Assembly (NCBI RefSeq): GCF_002933315.1
Contig: NZ_PDKT01000001.1
Span: forward strand, 248,001-312,000
Reading direction: 5' to 3'
Length of the DNA stretch: 64,000 bases
Source of the DNA: Candidatus Pantoea edessiphila
GTDB taxonomy: Bacteria > Pseudomonadota > Gammaproteobacteria > Enterobacterales > Enterobacteriaceae
Shown here: positions 23,761-35,102 of the stretch, in pieces
How positions within the stretch are numbered: the first letter of the stretch is position 1
Layout of the letters: each line of letters opens with the position of its first letter
Program-made: the position numbers and the translations under genes
Notes under the pieces: generated by a model
Told to the model about the DNA's origin: nothing
The model's database searches: none
The model's input: only the letters and a program-made list of their open reading frames with translations

Positions 23761-24147
23761 TTAACGATATTTAGGAGTACGATTGAATATTCCAAATTTT
23801 ACAAGATATATTAAACACAATAAAATTGATATAATAAAAACTGAAGCTTCTACAAAACCAATCCAACCATTTTCTCTGACTGAAATAGCCCATGCATATA
23901 GAAACAGAGCTTCAACATCAAAAATTACAAATAGCATAGCAACTAAATAAAATTGTATTGACAGACAAATATTAGTATTACCAACTGATTTAATACCGGA
24001 TTCAAATTGAGTATTTTTATAACGTCCAATTGATTTTCCACCTAAGAACCAACCTCCAAATATCATAAAAATACATAAAGAAAATATAATAAAAATAAAA
24101 ATCATGAAAGCCCATTCTTGAGCAACAATTTCACTATTTGTTGACAT
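23761..24147 (-). CDS. nuoA: NADH:quinone oxidoreductase subunit A
   Basis: NuoA is a three-helix membrane subunit and the first gene of the nuo operon. The conserved FYLVAMLFVIFDVEALFLYAW region, here split as FYLVAMLFVIFDVEA and LFLYAWAI, and the FESGIKSVG motif identify it. It has 128 residues (E. coli 147), missing part of the variable C-terminal tail. An AGGAAGGA box lies about 14 bases before the ATG, a rather long distance. The operon promoter should lie upstream in the spacer shared with alaA. Confidence 0.96.
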   Translation of the reverse strand: MSTNSEIVAQEWAFMIFIFIIFSLCIFMIFGGWFLGGKSIGRYKNTQFESGIKSVGNTNICLSIQFYLVAMLFVIFDVEALFLYAWAISVRENGWIGFVEASVFIISILLCLIYLVKFGIFNRTPKYR

Positions 24148-24689
24148 AATATTTAATTAATTCCTTCCTATGTTTAGAGGATAGTATATGCTTAACATTT
24201 AAAATAAACTTGAATATTAAATAATAAATATGTTAAATATTTTAATAATTTTTGTCTTGTTAAAGTTAAAATAAACATATAATCGTCCAATATTTTTAAT
24301 AATTATATTTATGATATCAATAAAAATTATCGATGTTTTTATAATTATATTACCTTTTAAAAAAGAACTTTAATTTAACAGGTAAATTTTTTACAAAAAT
24401 ATTTATTTGCTTTATTGAGCAAGCTCATTTCTTATAACATAAGATATAAAATATTTTCAGTAATAATTTTTGTGAAATAAATCTTAAATATTTATAGTTA
24501 TTACAATTTTTTATTAGACATATCATACATTAATATAACAATTAGAAAAAAATTATTTAATGGCCTTATTATATGAATAACAAAGTATTAATGTAATTAT
24601 TTACTAAATTTAGTAAATATATTAAAACAAAAATTTTAAATATTTATACTATATTACTAGATAATTAATATTTTTCGCGGTAACTAAAG
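24148..24689. other. Divergent spacer between nuoA and alaA
   Basis: This 542-base AT-rich spacer must hold promoters for the nuo operon and alaA. In E. coli the nuo regulator lrhA lies here; no relic of it is recognisable. A short palindrome TGAGCAAGCTCA lies near 24416. No RNA gene was seen. Confidence 0.6.
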
Positions 24690-25904
24690 ATGTTTTTAAT
24701 TAATAAGTCTGACAGATTAAAAAATGTGAAATATGATATACGTGGAATTCTTTTAAAAAAGGCTTTAATTCTTGAAGAAAAAGGAAATAAAGTAATAAAA
24801 TTAAATATAGGTAATCCTGCTTATTTTAATTTTAAGCCGCCTAATGATATTATAATTGATACAATAAATCATTTAAAAGATGCTCAAGGTTATTGTGACT
24901 CTAAAGGGTTATATTCAGTACGAAAAACAATTATGGATTATTATTACAGAAATAATATAAAAAATTTCAATATTGAAGACATATATATTGGTAACGGTGT
25001 ATCTGAATTAATTATTCAATCAATACAAGCACTTTTAAATAATGGTGATGAAATATTAGTACCAGCTCCTGATTACCCTCTTTGGACAGCAGCTATACTA
25101 TTTGCAAATGGTAAACCTGTACATTATTTATGTGATGAACAATCAGATTGGTTTCCTGATACTAATGATATTTTAAATAAAATTACAAAAAATACTAAGG
25201 GAATTGTCATTATAAACCCAAATAATCCTACAGGAGCTGTGTATAATAAATCAATATTAATTGAAATAATAGAAATAGCACGTAAGTATAATTTAATTAT
25301 ATTTTCTGATGAGATTTATAACAAAATAATTTTTAATAAAATTAATTATTATTCAGTAGCTTCTTTAGCTCCTGATCTTATTACTGTTACTTTTAACGGA
25401 CTGTCTAAAAATTTTTATATTGCAGGATTTCGTCAGGGTTGGATGATAATCAATGGGCCTAAAAAATATGCTAAAGGATATATGGAAGGATTAGAAGTAC
25501 TATCTGCAATGAGATTATGTGCTAATGTTCCATCGCAATATGCTATTAAAACAGCACTTACAAAATGTCATAATATTGATAATAATATTATTCCAGGAGG
25601 TCGACTTTATGAGCAATGTCAACTAGCTTATAATTTAATTAACAATATATCAGGTATTAGCTGTGTAAAACCAAAAGGTTCATTTTATATATTTCCACGT
25701 ATAGATATTAAGAAATTTAATATTTCTAATGATTTTAAAATGGTACTAGATTTTTTATTACAAGAAAAAGTTTTATTGATGCATGGTACTGCATTTAATT
25801 GGCCATGGCCAGATCATATACGTATAGTAATATTACCGTGTATAAATGAGTTGGAGTTAGCGATAAATAAATTTGGTCGTTTTTTAAGAAATTATCACCA
25901 ATAA
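24690..25904 (+). CDS. alaA: Glutamate-pyruvate aminotransferase AlaA
   Basis: AlaA (YfbQ) is a PLP-dependent class I aminotransferase that makes alanine from pyruvate and glutamate. The 404-residue protein aligns end to end with the E. coli enzyme, with PLP lysine K240 in FNGLSKNFYIAGFRQGW, NPNNPTGAVY at 177-186 and the C-terminal FNWPWPDHIRIV. It is monocistronic and divergent from nuo, as in E. coli. The frame is intact. Confidence 0.96.
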   Translation: MFLINKSDRLKNVKYDIRGILLKKALILEEKGNKVIKLNIGNPAYFNFKPPNDIIIDTINHLKDAQGYCDSKGLYSVRKTIMDYYYRNNIKNFNIEDIYIGNGVSELIIQSIQALLNNGDEILVPAPDYPLWTAAILFANGKPVHYLCDEQSDWFPDTNDILNKITKNTKGIVIINPNNPTGAVYNKSILIEIIEIARKYNLIIFSDEIYNKIIFNKINYYSVASLAPDLITVTFNGLSKNFYIAGFRQGWMIINGPKKYAKGYMEGLEVLSAMRLCANVPSQYAIKTALTKCHNIDNNIIPGGRLYEQCQLAYNLINNISGISCVKPKGSFYIFPRIDIKKFNISNDFKMVLDFLLQEKVLLMHGTAFNWPWPDHIRIVILPCINELELAINKFGRFLRNYHQ

Positions 25905-26217
25905 ATAATATACTTAATTAAGTTATATTTAAGTATATCCATGAAGATATGTGGATTAAAATGTATCTAATCATTATTTAGGATTAATAAAATTTTTTTG
26001 ATAATTAAAAATCCGATTATTTTTAAGCAATATAATATTTTGATTTTAAATAAATATTATATAATAACTCGTATTAAAACCAAAGTTAAATCTATATTTT
26101 ATGTTTTATTGTAATAAATATTAAATAATTCATGCATTCATACGAAGAAATTATTATATAATTTTATTTTCTTTTATATATAAAAATTTATTCATTTTTT
26201 ATGTAAAGGTATATGTT
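25905..26217. other. Spacer between alaA and ackA
   Basis: These 313 AT-rich bases hold no gene. An inverted repeat just after alaA (ATATACTTAA at 25908-25917 and its complement at 25929-25938, 11-base loop) may be a weak terminator but lacks a T tract. The ackA promoter should lie in the second half; ackA itself has an AAGG box shortly before its ATG. Confidence 0.5.
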
Positions 26218-27420
26218 ATGTCAAATAAATTAATATTAGTTCTTAATTGTGGTAGTTCTTCAATCAAATTCAGTATAATAAATTCAAATAAAGGTAATAA
26301 ATATCTTTCAGGAACAGCTGAATTCTGCTATCTTTCAAAAACAAAAATTACATGGAATTATAAAAATCAAAAAAAAGAAATAATATTAAATAAAGGTATT
26401 ACATATCAGGAAACATTAAAATATATTGTTGAAAAAATTATAAGCAAACACCCAAAACTTTTAAATAAAATTACTGCAATAGGACACCGTATCGTACACG
26501 GTGGTAAAAAAATAAATAGTTCTGTAATTATCAATAAAGAAGTCATCGAAAATATTAAAAATGCTACTTCTTTTGCACCGTTACATATTCCAATGCATTT
26601 AATTGGTATTAATGAGATGAAGCAAAGTTTTCCTCATCTTGATAAAAAAAATATTGCAGTATTTGATACCACTTTTCACAAAAAAATGCCAGAAGCTTCA
26701 TATTTATATGCTTTACCATATAAACTTTATAGAGATCATGGGATTCGTCGTTATGGAGCACACGGTATTAGCCATTTTTACATAATGAAAAAAGCAGCAA
26801 AAATGTTGAAAAAAACTCCAAAAAAATTGAATATTATTACTTGTCATTTAGGGAATGGTAGTTCAATAGCTGCTATCCGTAACGGTATATCTATAGATAC
26901 TTCAATGGGATTAACACCATTAGAAGGATTAGTGATGGGTACTCGTAGTGGAGATATTGATCCTGCAATTATATTTTTTCTATATAATTCATTAGGGATG
27001 AAGATGGTAGATATAGATAAATTGTTAACAAAAGAATCTGGTTTATTAGGTTTAACCGAAATTACAAATGATTTTCGTTATATCGAAAATAACTATAAAA
27101 AACAAGAAGAAGCTAAACGTGCTATGGATGTATTTTGTCATCGTGTAGCAAAATACATTGGTGGTTATACTACTCTAATGAATGGTAGACTTGATGCATT
27201 AGTGTTTACGGGTGGTATTGGAGAAAATTCAGCTATGGTAAGAAATTTTATATTAAAAAAGCTAAAAATATTAAACTTTCAAATAGATTATAAGCTTAAT
27301 CTAGCTAATAGATTTGGTAAATATGGACATATAAATAAAAAAAATTATCGTACAACATTAGTAATTCCAACAAATGAGGAATTAATTATTGCTAAAGAAA
27401 CAGTAAATTTAATAAAATAA
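26218..27420 (+). CDS. ackA: Acetate kinase
   Basis: AckA converts acetyl phosphate and ADP to acetate and ATP. The 400-residue protein (the E. coli length) begins with the ASKHA phosphate-binding loop [11 protein letters not shown] and contains GHRIVHGG, the catalytic region [21 protein letters not shown] with the active histidine, CHLGNGSS and [10 protein letters not shown]. It is followed after 62 bases by pta; the pair is a standard operon for overflow metabolism and acetyl-phosphate supply. Confidence 0.98.
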   Translation: MSNKLILVLNCGSSSIKFSIINSNKGNKYLSGTAEFCYLSKTKITWNYKNQKKEIILNKGITYQETLKYIVEKIISKHPKLLNKITAIGHRIVHGGKKINSSVIINKEVIENIKNATSFAPLHIPMHLIGINEMKQSFPHLDKKNIAVFDTTFHKKMPEASYLYALPYKLYRDHGIRRYGAHGISHFYIMKKAAKMLKKTPKKLNIITCHLGNGSSIAAIRNGISIDTSMGLTPLEGLVMGTRSGDIDPAIIFFLYNSLGMKMVDIDKLLTKESGLLGLTEITNDFRYIENNYKKQEEAKRAMDVFCHRVAKYIGGYTTLMNGRLDALVFTGGIGENSAMVRNFILKKLKILNFQIDYKLNLANRFGKYGHINKKNYRTTLVIPTNEELIIAKETVNLIK

Positions 27421-27482
27421 TATTTATTATAGATGTTTTAAATTAAAAATATTTAAGATCTTAAAACTTTAAGGATTTAACA

Positions 27483-29603
27483 TTGTCACGTGCAATTATG
27501 CTTATCCCGATTTATACTAACGTAGGTCTTCAAAGTGTAACCTTAGGATTGATTAGAGCTATAGAACGAGAAGGTCTCCGTGTTAAATTTTTTAGACCTA
27601 TCATACAAAATAATAAATCTGATTGCATATTTAATCAATATACTTTAATACCTATAAATCAATCATTAAATATAAAAGTTGTTGAATCAATATTAAGCTC
27701 TAATAAACAAGACATTTTAATAGAAGAAATTATATCTCAATATTACTTTAATTCAAAAAATACAGAAATAGTATTGATTGAAGGATTAACAACAAAATAC
27801 CACTTTTCTATTTCATTGAATTATGAAATAGCTAAAGCAATAAATGCAGAAATAGTTTTTGTAATGTCAAAAGGTAATAGATCTTCATTACAAATAAAAG
27901 AACATATTAAATTCATTCTAAATAATTTTGGTGGAATAAAAAATAAAAATATAGTCGGAATTATAGTTAATAAAATAAATGCTCCTATTAAACAGCAAGA
28001 TTATATTTGCTATGATTATTCAGAATCTTTTAATAACGAGCATAAATTTACTGAAAATAGTGATAAAAATTTTACGAAATTGTTTGAAAATATTCCACTA
28101 CCGATACTTGGTTATATACCATGGAGTTATAATCTAATAAAAATTAGAGCATTAGATATATGTAACCATCTTAATGCAAATATTGTCAATAAAGGTGATA
28201 TTAAAACACGTCGAATTAAATCTATAATTTTGTGCGCTTACAGTCTAACTAACATAGTAAAATATTTTCATCCTGGAGCATTATTAGTTACTTCTGCAGA
28301 TCGCCCAGAGGTAATTATTGCAATTTGTTTAGCAGTTATGAATGGAATAGAAATTGCTGCAATTTTACTTACAGGTAACTATCAAGTTAATGAATCTATA
28401 ATTAAATTATGTGAGCATGCTTTTCAAACTGGATTACCTGTTTTTATGGTTGATTCTAATACTTGGCAAACATCTCTTAATTTACAGAAACTAAATATAA
28501 AAATACCAGCTGACGATACATATCGTATTGAGAAAACACAAGATTATATAGCTAATTTTATAAATGCTAATTGGATTAAATCATTAACATCAATTTCTAA
28601 ACCGATTGATCATTTATCACCACCAGCATTTCGCTATAAATTAACTGAATTAGCACGTAAGGCAAAAAAATGTATAATTTTACCAGAAGGAAATGAACCA
28701 CGTACCATAAAAGCAGCAACTATCTGTGTTGAAAGGCAAATAGCTAATTGTATTTTATTAGGTTGTTCTGATGATATAAAAAATATTGCAAAATCACAAG
28801 GATTTAATTTAAACATTGGGGTTAAGATTATTGATCCAAATTCAATAAAAGAGAAATATGTATCAAGGCTAGTTGAATTACGTAAAAATAAAGGAATGAC
28901 TACAGTAGTTGCAAGAGAACAACTTGAAGATAATATTGTATTAGCTACTATGATGTTAGAAAATAATGAAGTAGATGGAGTAGTATCTGGTGCTGTTCAC
29001 ACAACAGCACATACTATTAGGCCAGCATTGCAAATCATTAAAACTTCACCTAATAGCTCATTAATTTCTTCAGTATTTTTTATGTTACTTCCTGAACAAG
29101 TTCTTGTATATGGTGATTGTGCAATCAACCCAGATCCAAATCCTATGCAATTGGCTGAAATAGCTATTCAATCTGCTGACTCAGCTAAAGCCTTTGGAAT
29201 TGAACCACGTATTGCAATGATATCTTATTCTACTGGTGATTCTGGAATAGGTAGTGATGTTGAAAAAGTACGAAAAGCAACAATTCTAGCTCAAAGAAAA
29301 AGACCAGATTTAATGATTGATGGTCCTTTACAATATGATGCGGCACTTATTGAAGATGTAGCAAGATCTAAAGCACCTAATTCTAAAGTAGCTGGTAAAG
29401 CTACCGTATTTATTTTTCCTGATCTTAATACAGGTAATACTACATATAAAGCAGTACAACGTTCAGCTAATTTAATTTCTATTGGTCCAATGTTACAAGG
29501 AATAAGTAAACCAGTAAATGATTTATCACGTGGTGCTTCTGTCGATGATATAATATATACTATTGCCTTAACTGCTGTCCAATCAACACAAACAATAAAA
29601 TAA
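27483..29603 (+). CDS. pta: Phosphate acetyltransferase
   Basis: Pta interconverts acetyl-CoA and acetyl phosphate. The 706-residue protein (714 in E. coli) has the long enterobacterial form: an N-terminal P-loop-like domain, a DRTGG domain and the catalytic PTA_PTB domain from about residue 385, with [32 protein letters not shown] and [14 protein letters not shown]. The start is a TTG giving MSRAIMLIP, equivalent to E. coli MSRIIMLIP; an AAGGA box lies seven bases before it and no in-frame ATG fits. The gene converges on ubiX. Confidence 0.96.
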   Translation: MSRAIMLIPIYTNVGLQSVTLGLIRAIEREGLRVKFFRPIIQNNKSDCIFNQYTLIPINQSLNIKVVESILSSNKQDILIEEIISQYYFNSKNTEIVLIEGLTTKYHFSISLNYEIAKAINAEIVFVMSKGNRSSLQIKEHIKFILNNFGGIKNKNIVGIIVNKINAPIKQQDYICYDYSESFNNEHKFTENSDKNFTKLFENIPLPILGYIPWSYNLIKIRALDICNHLNANIVNKGDIKTRRIKSIILCAYSLTNIVKYFHPGALLVTSADRPEVIIAICLAVMNGIEIAAILLTGNYQVNESIIKLCEHAFQTGLPVFMVDSNTWQTSLNLQKLNIKIPADDTYRIEKTQDYIANFINANWIKSLTSISKPIDHLSPPAFRYKLTELARKAKKCIILPEGNEPRTIKAATICVERQIANCILLGCSDDIKNIAKSQGFNLNIGVKIIDPNSIKEKYVSRLVELRKNKGMTTVVAREQLEDNIVLATMMLENNEVDGVVSGAVHTTAHTIRPALQIIKTSPNSSLISSVFFMLLPEQVLVYGDCAINPDPNPMQLAEIAIQSADSAKAFGIEPRIAMISYSTGDSGIGSDVEKVRKATILAQRKRPDLMIDGPLQYDAALIEDVARSKAPNSKVAGKATVFIFPDLNTGNTTYKAVQRSANLISIGPMLQGISKPVNDLSRGASVDDIIYTIALTAVQSTQTIK

Positions 29604-29636
29604 TAACTAATTTATGCAAAATATTATAACAGTTCT

Positions 29637-30209
29637 TTATTGTATACCATTCCATCTTGTAAATAAATCTTCAGATAGTTTAATATCGAATTGATCAATA
29701 ATGCGATTAACTGTTTGATCTATTATTTGTTCTATATTTTGAGGATAGTGATAAAATGCTGGAACCATAGGCATGATAATAGCACCTAATTTAGCAGCTT
29801 TAGTCATCATACGTAAATGTCCAATATGCAATGGTGTTTCTCTTAAGCATAACACTAATTTTCTTTTTTCTTTTAGAATAACATCAGCAGCACGAATCAA
29901 TAATGAATCACTATAACTATGAACAATACCTGATAAGGTTTTAATTGAACATGGCAAAATCACCATACCGAGAGTTTTAAAAGAACCTGATGAAATACTA
30001 GCTGCCATGTTCTGAACATTATGTATTACATTAGCCATATCTTGCACATTGCGTAAGTTAAGTTTACTTTCTATTTTTAGAGTTTCATATGATGATTGAC
30101 TCATCACAAGATGTGTTTCTATATTGTCTACTTTTTTTAGAACTTGAAGCATACGTAAACTGTAAACGATACCACTAGCTCCTGAAATACCAATAATAAG
30201 TCGTTCCAT
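29637..30209 (-). CDS. ubiX: Flavin prenyltransferase UbiX
   Basis: UbiX attaches a dimethylallyl unit to FMN, making the prenylated flavin needed by the decarboxylase UbiD in ubiquinone synthesis. The 190-residue flavoprotein has the N-terminal GISGASGIVY, the SSYETLKIES region, the PCSIKTLSGIVHSYSDSL active-site segment and LCLRETPLHIGHLRMM. UbiD is not in the window. It converges on pta with only 33 bases between, and lies downstream of purF as in E. coli. Confidence 0.97.
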   Translation of the reverse strand: MERLIIGISGASGIVYSLRMLQVLKKVDNIETHLVMSQSSYETLKIESKLNLRNVQDMANVIHNVQNMAASISSGSFKTLGMVILPCSIKTLSGIVHSYSDSLLIRAADVILKEKRKLVLCLRETPLHIGHLRMMTKAAKLGAIIMPMVPAFYHYPQNIEQIIDQTVNRIIDQFDIKLSEDLFTRWNGIQ

Positions 30210-30286
30210 AAATACATCGACCTTTATAAATATTAAATTTATTAAATAGTCTTTTTTTATTTATTATATTAAAAAATAACTAATGT

Positions 30287-31804
30287 TTAGTTTTCTTCAT
30301 TATATAACTCAAGATTTTCTGCATGATATGAAAACATTTTACTTTTTTTTCTATTTAAGAGTTGAATATTTTCCAAGTAATATTTATTAATGTCTTTAGT
30401 TATATAAACACCATTAAATACTGAACATTCAAATTGAGTAATACATGGATTATCTTCACGTACTGCTGCAATTAGATCATCAAGATCTTGAAAAATTAAT
30501 GCATCTGCTTTTATTAACTTACGAATTTCTTCTACTTCACGTCCATATGCTATAAGTTCTGTTGAATTTGGCATATTAATACCGTAAAAATTTGGAAATC
30601 TAATTTCTGGTGCTGCAGATGCTAAATAAACATTTTTTGCACCTGCTTCACGAGCCATTGCTATAATTTGTTTTGAAGTAGTACCGCGTACAATAGAATC
30701 ATCTACTAATAATACATTTTTATTAGTAAATTCAGCACGATTAGTATTGAGTTTACGTTTAACTGCTATACGACGTAAATTTTTGCCTTGCATAATAAAG
30801 GTACGACCAACATATCTGTTTTTAACAAAACCCTGTCTATATGGCTTATTAATAATATGTGCAATTTCTAAAGCAATATCAGTAGAAGTTTCCGGAATTG
30901 GAATTACAACATCTATATTTAAATTTTTCCAATCTCTAGAAATTTTATTTCCAAGTTTAGTACCCATTCTTACTCTGGCACTATAAACAGATATTTTATC
31001 TAAAAAAGAATCTGGTCTTGCAAAATACACATATTCAAATAAACATGGATTATTTTTTGGATTTTTAGCGCATTGACGAGAAAATAATTTACCTTGCTGA
31101 TTAATATAAATTGCTTCTCCAGGTAAAATATCTCTGATAAAAGTAAAACCAATCATATCTAAAGCAACGCTTTCTGAAGCTACCATATATTCAATACGAT
31201 TATGACTATTAACACGTTTTCCTAACACAAGTGGTCGAATTCCATTTGGGTCTCTAAAAGCTACTATTCCATGACCAATGATCATAGATACTACAGCATA
31301 TGCACCTCTTATTTGCTTGTGAACAGCAGCTACTGCTTTAAATATATCATTAAATTTAAGAGAGGATCGGTGTTGCAAATAACTTAATTCTTGAGCAAAA
31401 ATATTTAATAAAACTTCAGAATCTGAATCTGTATTAACATGACGACGACTATTTTCAAATAAATATTTACGTAATTCATGAACATTAGTTAAATTACCAT
31501 TATGTGCTAAAGTAATCCCGTAAGGAGAATTAACATAAAAAGGTTGTGCTTCAGAGGCACTTGAATTTCCTACTGTTGGATATCTTACATGACCAATACC
31601 TATACACCCTTTTAGGTATTTCATATGCTTATTTTCGAAAACATCTTTTACTAAACCATTAGCTTTTCTTAAACGAAAACAATTTAGTTTATCAATAGTA
31701 CAAATACCTGCAGCATCTTGTCCTCGATGTTGCAGTACGGTTAATGCATCATATATAGACTGGTTTATTGGCATAAAACCAACAATACCAACAACACCAC
31801 ACAT
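30287..31804 (-). CDS. purF: Amidophosphoribosyltransferase
   Basis: PurF makes phosphoribosylamine from PRPP and glutamine, the first committed step of purine synthesis. The N-terminal nucleophile C2 (MCGVVGIVG) heads the glutaminase domain; the PRPP loop [14 protein letters not shown] lies in the C-terminal transferase domain. Length is 505 residues, identical to E. coli. It follows cvpA by 12 bases and probably forms an operon with it. Confidence 0.98.
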   Translation of the reverse strand: MCGVVGIVGFMPINQSIYDALTVLQHRGQDAAGICTIDKLNCFRLRKANGLVKDVFENKHMKYLKGCIGIGHVRYPTVGNSSASEAQPFYVNSPYGITLAHNGNLTNVHELRKYLFENSRRHVNTDSDSEVLLNIFAQELSYLQHRSSLKFNDIFKAVAAVHKQIRGAYAVVSMIIGHGIVAFRDPNGIRPLVLGKRVNSHNRIEYMVASESVALDMIGFTFIRDILPGEAIYINQQGKLFSRQCAKNPKNNPCLFEYVYFARPDSFLDKISVYSARVRMGTKLGNKISRDWKNLNIDVVIPIPETSTDIALEIAHIINKPYRQGFVKNRYVGRTFIMQGKNLRRIAVKRKLNTNRAEFTNKNVLLVDDSIVRGTTSKQIIAMAREAGAKNVYLASAAPEIRFPNFYGINMPNSTELIAYGREVEEIRKLIKADALIFQDLDDLIAAVREDNPCITQFECSVFNGVYITKDINKYYLENIQLLNRKKSKMFSYHAENLELYNEEN

Positions 31805-31816
31805 TATACTATTTCC

Positions 31817-32329
31817 TTAAAAAAATTCATTTTTAATATTTTTATCAATACGAAACACCTGATATGTTTTAAAATAATCAAAAAAAATTCTAATTATATA
31901 ATCACAATAAGGAATTAATTGAGATTTTCTCCAATCTATAGTTTTAGGAATATCAGTACAAATATTTACGCAAAAAAGAATAAATGCTATTATCAAAAAA
32001 CCACGTATTGCCCCAAAACATATTCCAAGCATCCTATCTGTACTTGAAAAACCATTTCTTATTACTATGATTCTTATCAAGTGATTTAACATTGTCCCTA
32101 TAATCATAGTAATAAAGAATGGTAATATTATAGAAATAATCTTTCTAATTAAATTATTCCCTTGAAAATATGGAAACCATATCATAAAATATTCGTGAGA
32201 TTCATTAGATACAAGAAAAGCACACATCCATGTAGTCAAAGATAACGCTTCATATATAAATCCACGGAATAGACTAATAATAACCGAAGAACAAATCATC
32301 ATAATGATAATATAGTCAATCCAATTCAT
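31817..32329 (-). CDS. cvpA: CvpA family membrane protein
   Basis: CvpA is a four-helix inner-membrane protein needed for colicin V export and linked to envelope resistance. The protein matches E. coli CvpA, with WIDYIIIM at the N terminus, LFRGFIYEALSL, MLGICFGAIRGF and the C-terminal KSQLIPYCDYIIRIFFDYF. A frame from 32344 adds five residues, but the family begins MxWIDY and an AGG box lies nine bases before the ATG at 32329, giving 170 residues. It is followed by purF. The usual upstream neighbour dedD is missing. Confidence 0.92.
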   Translation of the reverse strand: MNWIDYIIIMMICSSVIISLFRGFIYEALSLTTWMCAFLVSNESHEYFMIWFPYFQGNNLIRKIISIILPFFITMIIGTMLNHLIRIIVIRNGFSSTDRMLGICFGAIRGFLIIAFILFCVNICTDIPKTIDWRKSQLIPYCDYIIRIFFDYFKTYQVFRIDKNIKNEFF

Positions 32330-32708
32330 ATTATCTAACCTCATAAGAATATTTATTATTTAACAATAAATAAAATATAATCCACAACACAACATAAAAA
32401 TATGTGATTTTTGACCAATAAATTTAATTTATGTAAATATATTTATTTAGTCAAAATTAGATTATTACTATTAACTAATAAAATAGAAAATAATTTTTTC
32501 TTAAGAATATATATTAATATTCTACTAAGAATTTACAATTAAAATTATGTTAATTTGAATTAACTAAACTATTAAATAATATAATTGAATATATTAATAT
32601 TTTTGTTCATAATAAAGCATATTGATTAGTTAATAATATAAAAAAAATTTTTTAAGATCATTTCTATTAATCCATAAAATTCAATAACTATTAAGATAAT
32701 ATTATCAT
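32330..32708. other. Spacer where dedD lies in E. coli
   Basis: In E. coli dedD sits between folC and cvpA. Here 379 AT-rich bases show no DedD-like sequence that I can recognise, only a six-base-pair inverted repeat at 32549-32564. The SPOR-domain gene appears to have been deleted or eroded beyond recognition. Confidence 0.6.
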
Positions 32709-33965
32709 TTAAGTGTTAAAAATTGTATTTATTGACATTAATTTCATAATTTCAGTTACAGTAATAAATGAACCACATACCAATATAGTATCATGTGATT
32801 TTACATTAAGTAGTATCGTTTGCCATGCATCTTTAATATTTGAAAAAATATCTGCATTTTTCAGATACAATCTAAAATGTTCCGCTTTACATCCTCTAGG
32901 GCAATCTAAAGTCACGCAATACCAGTAGTCAATTTGAGATGATAAAGCAATTAAAGTCCCTTCGATATCTTTATCTTTTAACATACCTATTAATGCATGT
33001 ACCATTCCTTTATTTGGTAAGTTTTTTAATTGAAAAGATAAATAATTTGCTGCATGTGGGTTATGTGCTACATCAAGAATGATACGAGGTGAAAAACATA
33101 TAGTTTGAAATCTACCAGGTAAATTTATCTCTGATAAATTTTTGTAAATATGTTCTTTAGGTATTTTAAATCTGGCAGCACGCAAAGCTACTAAAGCGGT
33201 AGCAGCATTAGATAAAGGAACATGAGGAATGGGCAAAAAATTTAACATTCCATATGTATCATATAAAGACCATTTGTTATTTTGTTGTATAAAATTCCAA
33301 TCTTTATTCACTTCTAATAGTTTTGTTTGATTTTTTTTTGCAATTATTGATATAACATTAGGCGCATCAGCTTCACCTACTATCGCTATTTTACCTGGAC
33401 GAAATATCCCAGCTTTTTCAGTGCTAATTTTCTCTCTATTTGAACCTAATAAATTCGTATGATCAATAGCTATACTAGTGATGATTGAAATATCAGCATC
33501 AATTATATTAGTAGCATCAAGTCTACCACCAACACCAACTTCTAAGATTAGCACATCAAGATTCGATGTTTTAAATAATTTTAATGCTGATAGTGTGCTA
33601 AATTCAAAATAAGTTAATTTAATATCCTTGCATAATTTATAAATTTCTTTAAAAGAATTAACATGTTGTTCTTCAGTTAATACATTTCCTTGAATACGTA
33701 CTCTTTCAATATAATTTAAAAAGTGCGGTGAACTGTAAACACCAACGCGATAACCTGATTTTATTAATAGAATTTCCATTATACGACAAGTAGTGCCTTT
33801 GCCATTAGTACCTGAAACAATAAAAACAAATTCTTTTGGTTTTAATAAATTTAAACGTTTTGCTGCTAATTTTATTCCATCTATATCTAAAAATGCTGAA
33901 TTATTTATATATTCAAGATAATTAAGCCATGAATTTAGTGAATTTATGTTTTTTATTTTTTTCAT
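32709..33965 (-). CDS. folC: Folylpolyglutamate synthase / dihydrofolate synthase
   Basis: FolC adds glutamate to dihydropteroate and to folates. The 418-residue Mur-ligase-like protein (422 in E. coli) has the P-loop SGTNGKGTT at 51-59, VGVGGRLDATNII, SIAIDHTNLLG and LDVAHNPHA. It lies downstream of accD, 42 bases away, as in E. coli. A relatively long spacer follows where dedD is lost. Confidence 0.97.
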   Translation of the reverse strand: MKKIKNINSLNSWLNYLEYINNSAFLDIDGIKLAAKRLNLLKPKEFVFIVSGTNGKGTTCRIMEILLIKSGYRVGVYSSPHFLNYIERVRIQGNVLTEEQHVNSFKEIYKLCKDIKLTYFEFSTLSALKLFKTSNLDVLILEVGVGGRLDATNIIDADISIITSIAIDHTNLLGSNREKISTEKAGIFRPGKIAIVGEADAPNVISIIAKKNQTKLLEVNKDWNFIQQNNKWSLYDTYGMLNFLPIPHVPLSNAATALVALRAARFKIPKEHIYKNLSEINLPGRFQTICFSPRIILDVAHNPHAANYLSFQLKNLPNKGMVHALIGMLKDKDIEGTLIALSSQIDYWYCVTLDCPRGCKAEHFRLYLKNADIFSNIKDAWQTILLNVKSHDTILVCGSFITVTEIMKLMSINTIFNT

Positions 33966-34007
33966 AATAAATTTATTTCAAAAAAATATATTTAATAAAT
34001 AAAATAT

Positions 34008-34928
34008 TTATTTATAATAATTGTTTGTGTACTGTTTTATAAAATTAAATTTTTCATAATTAGCAATCGGCGGTGCAGGTAAATTAATCATTTTTGATAA
34101 AATATTAGCTAACCTATATCGTAACTGATATCTTTTAATTATCATATCAATAGCACCTTTTTCAATGAGAAATTCACTACGCTGAAAACCTAATGGAAGT
34201 TTTTCTCTTACTGTTTGCTCAATGATACGAGGACCAGCAAAACCTATTAAAGCTTTAGGTTCTGCTATATTCAAATCACCTAACATTGCAAAACTAGCAG
34301 AAACTCCACCCATAGTTGGGTTAGTAAGTACAGATATATATGGTAATCCTAAATTTCCCATTTTCGCTATTGCAGCACTAGTTTTAGCCATTTGCATTAA
34401 AGATATCAAAGATTCTTGCATACGTGCTCCACCGCTGGCAGAAAAACAAACTAATGGACAGCGATTTTTTATAACTTCTTCAACTGCAAGAACAAAACGA
34501 GAGCCAACTACTGAACCCATGGATCCACCCATAAAATTGAATTCAAATGCTACAGCTACAATCGGAATTGTATATAATTGACCTTTCATAACAATTAAAG
34601 CATCTTTTTCTCCAGTTGCTTTTTGAGCGGATAATAAACGATCTTTATATTTTTTAGAATCACTAAACTCAAGCAAATCTTTTGGTTCAAATTCCTTACC
34701 TAATTCTACTTTATTGTCTTTATCTAAAAAACTATTTAGACGTTCTCTTGCTTTTATATACATATGATAATCACATTTTGGACATACATTGAGATTACGT
34801 TCTAACTCAATACTATACAATATTTGATTACAATTATCACATTTAGTCCATATACCATCCGGTATATTATTACGACGTATAATAGTAGTAATTCTACTTT
34901 TTTTTAATATACGTTCAATCCAGCTCAT
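34008..34928 (-). CDS. accD: Acetyl-CoA carboxylase carboxyltransferase subunit beta
   Basis: AccD with AccA transfers carboxyl from biotin to acetyl-CoA to make malonyl-CoA for fatty acid synthesis. The zinc ribbon is complete (C30, C33, C49, C52), followed by the crotonase-fold domain with [20 protein letters not shown] and [17 protein letters not shown]. The 306 residues match the family. It is upstream of folC on the same strand. Confidence 0.98.
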   Translation of the reverse strand: MSWIERILKKSRITTIIRRNNIPDGIWTKCDNCNQILYSIELERNLNVCPKCDYHMYIKARERLNSFLDKDNKVELGKEFEPKDLLEFSDSKKYKDRLLSAQKATGEKDALIVMKGQLYTIPIVAVAFEFNFMGGSMGSVVGSRFVLAVEEVIKNRCPLVCFSASGGARMQESLISLMQMAKTSAAIAKMGNLGLPYISVLTNPTMGGVSASFAMLGDLNIAEPKALIGFAGPRIIEQTVREKLPLGFQRSEFLIEKGAIDMIIKRYQLRYRLANILSKMINLPAPPIANYEKFNFIKQYTNNYYK

Positions 34929-35102
34929 TTATAATAATCCATCTATAATTTATCAATAATTATATTTATTATAATTACAATTATTTTAATTAAATATATA
35001 TTAAAATATTTTACTTAATATCTTTAGTTGTTTAATTACGAACATAATAAAGTAAAATATGCAAGTAAATGCAATAATCTATTTTTGCTATAAATTATCA
35101 AT

